A stretch of 64,000 bases of DNA, from positions 1,070,001 to 1,134,000 of the forward strand of contig BSDZ01000020.1 in the NCBI GenBank assembly GCA_030268105.1, written 5' to 3'. Numbering within the stretch: the first letter of the stretch is position 1; every line of letters starts with the position of its first letter. This DNA comes from Volvox africanus (taxonomy: Eukaryota > Chlorophyta > Chlorophyceae > Chlamydomonadales > Volvocaceae). Below, one piece after another: positions 56,284 through 64,000 of this stretch. The notes beneath the pieces are model-generated. The model was not told where the DNA came from and searched no databases. It saw nothing but the letters and a program-made list of their open reading frames with translations. Position numbers and translations under genes: made by a program.

Positions 56284-59200
56284 TCATTGGGCTTGCGTGG
56301 CACGTTTGCGGGCTTCTTCGAGCAGGGGTTTCATGTCCTGTGAGAAGTTGCGTGCCGGTTCCCATGAGTTGTGCTCGTCGGTATACCCTGTCCACTTAAC
56401 CAAGTACTCGTGTACTGTTCGCTTACGTCGGTGTCGGCCCACACGACGCGCGCGATAATCTAACACCCGCTCCACATCGTAAAACTTCTGTTTACCAGCG
56501 ATCCAGGTCTCGGGAACTGGTTCGATCGCTGCGGGGGCGTTAGCAGGCTCAGGGACGGGTTCCGTACTACGATACGGACGAACAAGCGATACGTGAAACG
56601 TGGGGTGAATGGTCATATCAGCGGGCAATGCAAGCTCCACAGCCACATTCCCAACCATGCGCATGACAGGATACGGACCAATCCAACGGGGTAAGAGTTT
56701 TCGGGATCCGTCGGCCAAGGAACGCAAGTTCTTGGTGCTTAGCAACACGAGTTGCCCCTCCGAAAACGTCACATCCTGCTTGGATTTGTTGTAGTATTCC
56801 GTCGTTCGTTGCTGCGCCGCGTCCAAACACGACTTCGCGTCTGTGATTCGGGACATAAAAGACTTGGCAAAAAGTTTAGCAGCAGGCACGTTCACTTCCA
56901 ACTCACGCCACACGGGTAGCGCGGGATGAAACCCGTAGTTAAGAAAGAACGGACTTTTGCCTGTAGAGCGGTTAACAGCGTTGTTAAGCGCGAATTCTGC
57001 CGCAGTCAAATATGTATCCCAAACAAGTGGTGTGCGACCAGCATAATTGCGCAACATATCACCCAACGTGCGGTTTGTGCGTTCGGTTTGACCATCAGTC
57101 TGCGGGTGGTACGCTGTGCTCAGGTTGACACGCATGCCAACTAGCTTGCAGAGCGCTTCCCAAAACTTAGACGTGAACTGTCCACCGCGGTCCGAGATCA
57201 CATTTTTGGGAATCCCGTGTAACCGAACTACATTATCGAAAAACAAACGTGCGGTTTGCTCAGCCGTGCAGGATGATGTACATGGTGCTAGGTGGACCAT
57301 CTTAGTCAGACGATCGACCATTACGAACACCGCATCGTATCCCCCCTCAGTTTTGGGCAGCGCGACTACGAAGTCCATGGAAACACTTTCCCAAGGCGCA
57401 TCCGGGACAGGCAACGGTTGCAACAACCCATGGCCCTTACCGGACAAAGCCTTATTGCGCTGGCACAGACTGCATGTCTGGACGAAGTTCGCCGCATCCT
57501 TAGCCAAACGAGACCACCAAAAGGAACGTTGCACCAAGTCGATCAATCGCTTGCTACCAGGGTGTCCTGCTAACGGGTCCTCGTGGAACCGCGCAAGGAT
57601 GTCGTAGCGTAGCGCGTCGTCGTTCGGAACGACGATTTGCGTAGCTGCACCCTCCGTCCGTAGCCAAAGGCCATTCTGCTTGCGAAGGTTTTCTACATTA
57701 GCCGGGTCCGCGAACCAGGCGTCTGCGCTGTAGGTAGCCTTCAACCGCTCCGCGAGGTCCGTCGCGATCGGAACCTCCTCGCTACGCGGCCGCACGACGG
57801 GCGCTGCCAAAATTGCAGCGTGTAGCGACGGATGTCGACTGAGAGCATCGGCAATATTCAATTTACCAGAAATATACTCCCAGGTGCAGTTGAACCTAGC
57901 TAGATATTCCATCCACCTAGCTTGACGGCGGTTCAACGTCGGAACGCTTTGCAAAAACGTTAGGGGCTTGTGGTCAGTCTTTAAAGTAAACGGGCGTCCC
58001 TCGAGGTAACAGCGCCATTCCTTTAAAGCATGCAGCACGGCCAGAAGCTCCTGTTCCCCGGTGGTGTAGCGAATCTCCGCACCAGAAAATTTCTTACTCG
58101 TGAAGGCGATTGGTCGCCCTTCCTGTAACAATACAGCGCCGCTTCCAAATATTGAGGCATCAGACACTACCTCAACACGAAATGGCAACGAGTAATCAGG
58201 GAATGCAAGGGTGACATCTTCGGCAACGATTCGTTTGAGCTCTTCGAATGCCCGCTGGCATTGCGACGTCCACGACTCGAGCGAAACGAAAACGCCTTTG
58301 CGAGTTAAGTTAGTAAGCGGGGCCGCAATGATGGAATATTTTTCAATGAACTTTCGGAAATAATTGGTCAAGCCAAGGAACTTACGCAGCTCCGTGAGGT
58401 TCTGAGGCGCGGGCCAATCGCGAACCACGGCGACCTTCCGCGGGTCCATCTTCACACCGGTGGCCGACACAATGTGGCCCAAATATTCCACCTGAGGCTG
58501 CGCCCAAAAGCATTTGGCGCGTTTAGCAAACAATTGCTCCCGCCTCATAACGTCGAGCACGAGCCGAAGATGCTCCAAGTGCTCCTCGCGCGTCTTAGAA
58601 TATACCAAGATGTCATCCAGGTAGCAAACAACGAACCTGTCGATAAACGGCCTAAACATTCGGTCCATAACCGCCTGAAACGTCGCAGGGGCATTAGTCA
58701 AACCAAATGATAGGACCGTATACTCAAAGTGACCGAAGGGCGTCCGAAAAGCGGTTTTCGGGATATCAGAGGCAGCGATGCGAATCTGATTGTAGCCCTG
58801 TTGTAAGTCAATTGAGGAAAAATAAGCCGAGCCCTTCAGCTTATCCAACAGGTCGTCAACGCGTGGCAAAGGGTAGCGATTTTTCACCGTATTCACATTT
58901 AACCCCCGGTAATCAATGCACATGCGCAAGGTCCCATCCTTCTTACCGACAAACAAAATCGGTGCAGAAAACGGGGATGTGCTGGGGCGTATCATACCCT
59001 TCGCGAGCAAATCCGTCACCTGGCGCGTTACCTCGTCCAGCTCCAATGGACTCAACCTGTACATTGGCCGGGCTGTAGGCTGCGCTCCAGGCATGAGAGG
59101 GATTGTGTGATCAACAGGACGCATAGGTGGTAGGCCAGGGATATCTTTAAAGACGTCCTCATACTGCGACAGTAGGGCCTCAACCTCAGGATCCGCAGAA

Positions 59201-59958
59201 ATCTGCGCGGTGGTGACACAACAGCTCACCCGCGGCCTTAAAAGCAGTCCGTGGGCACCCTTCCGTAACAAACGGACGGCCTCCTTACGCCCGACTAGCT
59301 CTGGTTCGATTCGCACGGCCATTGCGGTCACAGCGAAATTAACCATAGGCACCGCCTCAGTTTCGCCCTCCTTTGGTGTGACATGTTCGAACGACAGGAA
59401 AGGTATCTTAATCGACAGAGTACCCTTGCACATATGCAGGGTTGCGGTCTCCATGTCGATGCGCGCGCGGTACTGTCGTAATGTCGACGACCCCATTATG
59501 TACGGTGCAGTCTCTGCTAAGCCCTGCAGCACGTACGGACGGGTCACAACACGCAAAGGGCCTAACGATAGGCTAAGGGTAATCCTGCCCACGATGGGAT
59601 GCTTACCCCCGTCAGCAAGGGTAACCTGTGGACAATCAGACGACTCTGGGGACAACCCCAGCGCATTCACCTCTGCGACAGAGATGAAGTCGTCGCTGGC
59701 ACCGGTGTCAACAAGTGCCTTCAGAGTACGGCCATTCAAACCGATCTGAACCACAGGGACACGGTTATCTACGAGCGACTGCCCAGCAGACAACGTCAGT
59801 GCACTTAAGGCGGGTCCGTAACCAACGGCACCCCCATCAGGAGCTTCGTACCAAACGTCAACCGAGTAGGATAGGTGTGGCCACGGAGCCAGCGTACCCT
59901 CCCGATCCACACCGTTAAACAAAACGGTGCCCGGCTCGAACCGGTGGACATGCCGCAT
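56284..59958 (-). CDS. gypsy Pol polyprotein with C-terminal chromodomain, about 1224 aa
   Basis: Start taken as the first in-frame ATG (59958, [10 protein letters not shown]); the frame is open to about 60030. Order: aspartic protease [15 protein letters not shown] with [15 protein letters not shown] and [12 protein letters not shown]; RNase H with [20 protein letters not shown] and [10 protein letters not shown]; integrase with [20 protein letters not shown] zinc finger and MDFVVALPK / [10 protein letters not shown] / [18 protein letters not shown]; chromodomain [20 protein letters not shown]. No internal stop. Chromodomains steer integration toward particular chromatin. Confidence 0.95.
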   Translation of the reverse strand: MRHVHRFEPGTVLFNGVDREGTLAPWPHLSYSVDVWYEAPDGGAVGYGPALSALTLSAGQSLVDNRVPVVQIGLNGRTLKALVDTGASDDFISVAEVNALGLSPESSDCPQVTLADGGKHPIVGRITLSLSLGPLRVVTRPYVLQGLAETAPYIMGSSTLRQYRARIDMETATLHMCKGTLSIKIPFLSFEHVTPKEGETEAVPMVNFAVTAMAVRIEPELVGRKEAVRLLRKGAHGLLLRPRVSCCVTTAQISADPEVEALLSQYEDVFKDIPGLPPMRPVDHTIPLMPGAQPTARPMYRLSPLELDEVTRQVTDLLAKGMIRPSTSPFSAPILFVGKKDGTLRMCIDYRGLNVNTVKNRYPLPRVDDLLDKLKGSAYFSSIDLQQGYNQIRIAASDIPKTAFRTPFGHFEYTVLSFGLTNAPATFQAVMDRMFRPFIDRFVVCYLDDILVYSKTREEHLEHLRLVLDVMRREQLFAKRAKCFWAQPQVEYLGHIVSATGVKMDPRKVAVVRDWPAPQNLTELRKFLGLTNYFRKFIEKYSIIAAPLTNLTRKGVFVSLESWTSQCQRAFEELKRIVAEDVTLAFPDYSLPFRVEVVSDASIFGSGAVLLQEGRPIAFTSKKFSGAEIRYTTGEQELLAVLHALKEWRCYLEGRPFTLKTDHKPLTFLQSVPTLNRRQARWMEYLARFNCTWEYISGKLNIADALSRHPSLHAAILAAPVVRPRSEEVPIATDLAERLKATYSADAWFADPANVENLRKQNGLWLRTEGAATQIVVPNDDALRYDILARFHEDPLAGHPGSKRLIDLVQRSFWWSRLAKDAANFVQTCSLCQRNKALSGKGHGLLQPLPVPDAPWESVSMDFVVALPKTEGGYDAVFVMVDRLTKMVHLAPCTSSCTAEQTARLFFDNVVRLHGIPKNVISDRGGQFTSKFWEALCKLVGMRVNLSTAYHPQTDGQTERTNRTLGDMLRNYAGRTPLVWDTYLTAAEFALNNAVNRSTGKSPFFLNYGFHPALPVWRELEVNVPAAKLFAKSFMSRITDAKSCLDAAQQRTTEYYNKSKQDVTFSEGQLVLLSTKNLRSLADGSRKLLPRWIGPYPVMRMVGNVAVELALPADMTIHPTFHVSLVRPYRSTEPVPEPANAPAAIEPVPETWIAGKQKFYDVERVLDYRARRVGRHRRKRTVHEYLVKWTGYTDEHNSWEPARNFSQDMKPLLEEARKRATQAQ

Positions 59959-59963
59959 ACCCC

Positions 59964-60371
59964 TTAACAATGCCTCTGCCTTGCGCCGACAGAAAGCAGG
60001 GAGGCACTGGGAGGCACTGCCGCATGTGTATTAACACATGCGGCAGTGCCTGGATATTGACGCCTACATCTCCTGTATATGGCCAACTGTTCCGACATCT
60101 CACGCAGAGACGAGGGGATGAACAAAACCACGTGGTTAGACAGATCGATAGACGACAGGGGACGGCGAGGTGTAAACAAATTACACAACGGGTCGAAGCA
60201 GAGAAGTCCCGTGCGTCCGTCAAGCGTGATGCGTCGCGCAATGACTCGCTCGATGTGTCCAAGTACACAAGGCAACAATGCCTTAACGGCTGGCCGTAAG
60301 GATGACCACCGACCACGCGTTAGTTCAGAAATCCCGGGTGGTGCCCCCTCCACAGGAACCCGGGCAAGCCC
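59964..60371 (-). other. gag-pol spacer with in-frame open region and hairpin
   Basis: After the gag TAG (60372-60374) the gag frame stays open about 135 codons to a TAA at 59964. The pol frame is -1 relative to it and is open only from about 60030. A perfect 18-bp stem with 4-nt loop (60012-60051) lies at this overlap. Confidence 0.65.
60012..60051. repeat. perfect 18-bp hairpin in gypsy gag-pol spacer
   Basis: Arms 60012-60029 and 60034-60051 are exact reverse complements; loop ATTA. The pol frame's last upstream stop falls in the loop. Confidence 0.9.
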
Positions 60372-61574
60372 CTATTTCGGCTGAGGTACAAACGGCGGCA
60401 TTAGAGGGCAATCCTTCGTAGAATGGCTCTCCGCACACCGTAGACAAACGTTGGCCAATTTTCGACGCTCGAATTCGGAACGATTGCAATTCCATTTTGG
60501 CATAAATGTGTCATCCGTACGAGTACGCTTCGCGTTGGGGTCGGAACGCTTCCTGTTCCTAGCTGGGTCCGAGCTCGGACCTGCTCCTCCTGTACCACGG
60601 ACACCCGAGCTAGCGCCCCCGCGCGCCTTGCGCTGCCCGTTGCTGCGTCGCGTCGCGGCAGTAGGCGTGGGGCGGGTCGCGCCGAGGTCCTGGTCGAGAG
60701 CTACAGCTTCCCCAAGTGGATCCTGCACTTGCACGGCATTTGCACGAGGGGCAGACTTGACTTCTTCCTCGCCGGCAAGAAGTCGTATCTCCGCGCCCTT
60801 AGCAAAAGCGACCAACGCGTCATACGACTTGATCTGCGCTCCAACCAAGTCAGTGGCGCACCATTTAGCCAAAAGTTTCGTTAGGCCTCGCCTAAACCAA
60901 AAGACACGCTCGGATTCGGTGAGGTCAGCAATGGGAGTCACAAGTGCTTCGAAGCGTGACTGGTACGCAGGTACATTTTCATCCCGACGCATGTGGTAGC
61001 TACCGGCTGCCAAAACGTTACGAGCTTCCACATCGCGTGCTTGAACCTCAGTAGCGAATCGTGCGAGCAAAGCGGCGACCAACTCGTCAAAAGTATAGCT
61101 GCCCCGGGCGTTGGTCCAATTGCGATACCAGTCCTTCGCTGCGCCCTCGAGGGTGTTACCAACGAAGAGACACCTGATACCGTCATTATCGCCACCATGA
61201 ACAGCCTGGAGATACTTTTTAGCGTCACGCACGTACGCACGAGTTGCATCGGCTATGCTATGCCCTGGTGTCTTGTCGGTCAGCGAAATATTGAGCCTAG
61301 GAACGGGAATCGACAATCTCATCACCTCAGGGATGTCATCATGCCCTCGAGCTTGAGGTAATGGCAGAACCCTTGGTCCAGCAGTGTTGTCCATATTCGT
61401 GTTCACTGCTGAATGCGGCACAATTAAGTGAGCAGGGGTCTGAAGGAAAAGGGGCTCTTGAGTGGCTCGCGCGCCAACAGTCTCAAGACCTCTATCCGGT
61501 GCTCTAGCAGCTACAACGAAATCGGGTTGGCTAGCTAGGCTAGTGTGCGGCGTATCGTCGTGTTCCGCGGACAT
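60372..61574 (-). CDS. gypsy Gag protein, 400 aa
   Basis: Capsid/nucleocapsid of the family-A element. Starts ATG (MSAEHDDTP). The middle fits the retrotransposon gag domain (DWYRNWTNARGSYTFDELV, RDENVPAYQSRFEAL, WFRRGLTKLLAKW). A basic region is followed by a zinc knuckle CLRCAESHSTKDC (CX2CX4HX4C) and the end PPFVPQPK. Confidence 0.92.
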   Translation of the reverse strand: MSAEHDDTPHTSLASQPDFVVAARAPDRGLETVGARATQEPLFLQTPAHLIVPHSAVNTNMDNTAGPRVLPLPQARGHDDIPEVMRLSIPVPRLNISLTDKTPGHSIADATRAYVRDAKKYLQAVHGGDNDGIRCLFVGNTLEGAAKDWYRNWTNARGSYTFDELVAALLARFATEVQARDVEARNVLAAGSYHMRRDENVPAYQSRFEALVTPIADLTESERVFWFRRGLTKLLAKWCATDLVGAQIKSYDALVAFAKGAEIRLLAGEEEVKSAPRANAVQVQDPLGEAVALDQDLGATRPTPTAATRRSNGQRKARGGASSGVRGTGGAGPSSDPARNRKRSDPNAKRTRTDDTFMPKWNCNRSEFERRKLANVCLRCAESHSTKDCPLMPPFVPQPK

Positions 61575-62040
61575 GGAGCACGAAACGATACCCTAGTTTT
61601 GCGTAATAGAAGCCGACTTCTATCGCAAAGGCAAGAGTACAAAGCGATTCGGTGAGCCTACCGACAGTACTCTTGAGAAGATTCAGCAAACTCAGCAAGT
61701 AATTGCCCAGCTGAGTCCTGATCTCCGTAGTTTGGGCAATGAGAGTCGCCAACTGGTCCGGACGAACGCCGGTCTCAGTCGCCGCGGCAAGCAATGCCGG
61801 TGCACTGAGATTACCTGCGACTCAGAGCGTACACTTACACAACAAGTGCAGCAATCTAAGCAAAAGCAATTAAACAATTACAAACCGGAAGCGGCGGCGT
61901 CCAAAACGGCGCGGCCTAAGTCTTCGGCAAAAGTATCTAGCGGTCCTCGTGGTTCGACGCTGGAACTCGCCATAGAAAGAACCTACTTCCGATTAGACAG
62001 AGAGAGACAGTTAGGCAACGAACCTGTCTCGATACCAAAT

Positions 62041-62864
62041 TGTTGTACCTCTCGTTCGCGTTTGCTCATAAGTATCTGCACGTCTGGAGACTATCGACAC
62101 CGATGCGCGAGCACTTGCAAGTACAGCAAGGCAAGCGAGAGCAAACAGAGACAGCGGAAGACTTCAAGACGAAGAGAGATATAACTTACGGTCTTACAGA
62201 TCGGAATGATGCAATGGACGAAATCGCCGTCAGCGCCGGAAGTAAGCAATCATCACGCGGCGGTGATTAGCGAAGTTCAGGCTTAGCTCGGGCTAAGTAG
62301 AATAGCGTATAGTAATAGTAATGTAGAACACACAAGTGTTCTCCGGTATCGAATGTCTTGTCTAGCTTAGCCGTCCTCGCATCTGTTATACTCGCAGCAT
62401 CGCAGTGCCGTACGATTCACATTAGGAGGCCGATCCTAGATGTGACAACCCTACTGCGTATGGGCGATGTCTACTCGTAACAACGTATAAGCCTTTCCGG
62501 CATTCGCATGATGCAAGGGTCCGGATAACGATATCCGGTTGCAGGGCATGCATCGCGACGAGTGCGGCGCTCTCAACGTGTGCTGTAATGAAGTAATATT
62601 ATATCAGATAATATTACTTATTGTTTCGTAGCACGAGCATAATGCGCACTTCCATGCTTCGGGCTTTCATGCATGCTAGGCGGATTTGCCATGATGCGAT
62701 GTCGCGATGGATAATGACAACATGCCAAATGCATATATAAATGTACACGAATACATTTATATCATGCAGATTCATTCATATGCAATGCGTTCATCACAAA
62801 AGCACTTCGCCTCGTAGGATCGCGTCGACCTACGCGTCGGCGGGAAATGAACCGTAGCACAACA
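62041..62864. repeat. family-A 5' LTR (824 bp)
   Basis: Second LTR of the element at 55401-62864; on the minus strand it drives transcription toward 61574. Confidence 0.95.
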
Positions 62865-63196
62865 TCCTGCTAACGGGTCCTCGTGGAACCACGCAAGAAT
62901 ATGGTAGCGTAAAGCGTCGTCATTCGGCACGATGATTTGTGTGGTCGAACCATCCATCCGCAGCCACAAATCGTTGCGCTTGTGCAAATGTTCCACCTTA
63001 CTTGGCGAAATAAACCATGGATCCACCTCATACGCCATCTTGAGTCGCTGCGCAAGGTCCGACGCTATCGGCAACTCCTGACTGCGCGAACGAGTAACCT
63101 GTGCTGCCAGGATCGCAGCATGTAGCGATGGATGTCGACTGAGGGCGTCGGCAATATTAATTCTGCCAGCAATATACTCCCATGTACAGTCGAAAC
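62865..63196 (-). pseudogene. gypsy fragment: RNase H end to integrase zinc finger
   Basis: [30 protein letters not shown] and [16 protein letters not shown] on the minus strand. It repeats about 49 bp also present at 54161-54209 but with base differences, so it is from a different copy, not a target duplication. Confidence 0.85.
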
Positions 63197-64000
63197 TGTT
63201 GTATCCTTCCTTCTTCAATCATGCATTAGCTCTGCACGTCTGGATGTTAGCTGCGTCCGTACCAAGCTTACGAACAGCAAGACAATCTAATGCAAATATC
63301 AGACAGCGGAAGACTCAATGACAAGGAAAGATTCAACTTACAATGTTCTTCAATTACAGGATTTAAGTCTGCCGTCAGACCCCGTGGGCAATGTTCATCA
63401 CTCGGCTGCAGATGGCGTGCTAGAATAGCTCAGGCCGTATATAAATGATTATATCGTATGTATGCGTATTGATGAGAGTTAAGTACTCGGGTACTTAGTC
63501 CAAAGTTAGCGTCGCGCCGACTTCGGTCTCTAGGCGCCGTCCTCTCACCTATCACGTCGCGATATCGGAATGCAGTACAGGTCTCACTGGATTGTGATCT
63601 CAAGTGTGAGTACCTTGACAACACTGCTCTAAATATCGTATCATCCGTGATATTATTAAATGCAACGCATGCAATATGCAAGGGTCCGAATATCAATATT
63701 CGGTTGCCGACCCAACCATCGCGATCGTCGCCTTCTTGCATACGCGTATGGTTTGTGACGTAAATTGGGTAATAACATTTAAAGTATTATTACGCGATAT
63801 AATATGCCAATGGATAGATTGCGCATTAATTATCAGCTTCGAGTCAAACATGTTGACCGACAGCGCGATGTCGTGGATGATAATGCGACATGCCTGATTA
63901 GCCAGATATACTCGAGTATATCATGCTAATATATTTGTATTATGCGTTATAGTGTTTAAATGCATCGCGGCCTTCGTGAATGTAAATGGTGATCGAATCC
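63197..64000. repeat. gypsy LTR, family B, truncated by the window edge
   Basis: Begins TGTTGTATCCTTCC like 52006 and stays alignable to its last bases (GATCGAATCC versus GATTGAACCG), about 10-15 bp short of the expected end. Confidence 0.85.

Larger units (their letters stand above)
55401..62864 (-). mobile_element. near-complete Ty3/gypsy chromovirus, family A
   Basis: 7.46 kb, transcribed on the minus strand. LTRs at 62041-62864 (5') and 55401-56224 (3') are both 824 bp and almost identical, so it is young. PBS is TGGTATCGAGACAGG read on the minus strand next to the 5' LTR (about 62022-62037). PPT is GGGAGGGGGGATAAT next to the 3' LTR (56225-56240). Gag and Pol frames are open. The flanking bases (CAAGC, TCCTG) do not match, and both flanks are other gypsy fragments, so ends have been rearranged. 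Confidence 0.92.

Noticed and set aside
1..64000. CRISPR arrays, tRNA or rRNA genes
   Set aside because: No regularly spaced repeats with unique spacers and no tRNA cloverleaf or rRNA sequence was seen by eye.

Overview
Eukaryotic nuclear DNA, most likely from a chlorophyte alga of the Chlamydomonadales/Volvocales. The evidence is short GC-rich exons in long AT-rich, microsatellite-filled introns, a proline/serine-rich (PPSPPP) linker in a multi-SRCR secreted protein, a TGTAA polyadenylation-type signal in an LTR, and copia, chromovirus and DIRS/PAT-type retroelements of the sort known from volvocine algae. This assignment is inference.

Left two thirds (about 0.7-44.4 kb, minus strand): one very large gene. 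I joined 44 exons by eye. Every junction keeps phase; introns are GT-AG except one GC-AG. The chain gives at least 2625 codons and runs off the left edge. Product, in order: signal peptide, short spacer, galactose-binding-like beta-sandwich, nine SRCR domains, a VMO-I-like beta-prism, five more SRCR domains, Pro-rich linker, IPT/TIG, EGF, Ig-like/He_PIG and further beta-rich segments. It is probably secreted or cell-surface/extracellular-matrix.

Its introns are full of other DNA. Intron 41 (1984-6373) holds a decayed block of Rickettsiales-like bacterial genes: an Rpn/YhgA-like nuclease, a TolA C-terminus and a TraC-type conjugation ATPase. A miniature LTR retroelement (TRIM) with a perfect target-site duplication sits inside one of these bacterial reading frames. 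Intron 21 (19481-26404) holds a complete, apparently intact Ty1/copia element whose leader carries a TRIM segment and a duplicated primer-binding site. Other introns hold dispersed repeats, fold-back palindromes and microsatellites.

Right third (about 45-64 kb): a nest of retroelements. There is a DIRS/PAT-like tyrosine-recombinase element and a second deleted one, an unrecognised ORF cut by an LTR, fragments of Ty3/gypsy elements (some inverted), a young near-complete chromodomain gypsy element with two 824-bp LTRs, and an LTR of a second family that reaches the right edge. No tRNA, rRNA or CRISPR array was seen.
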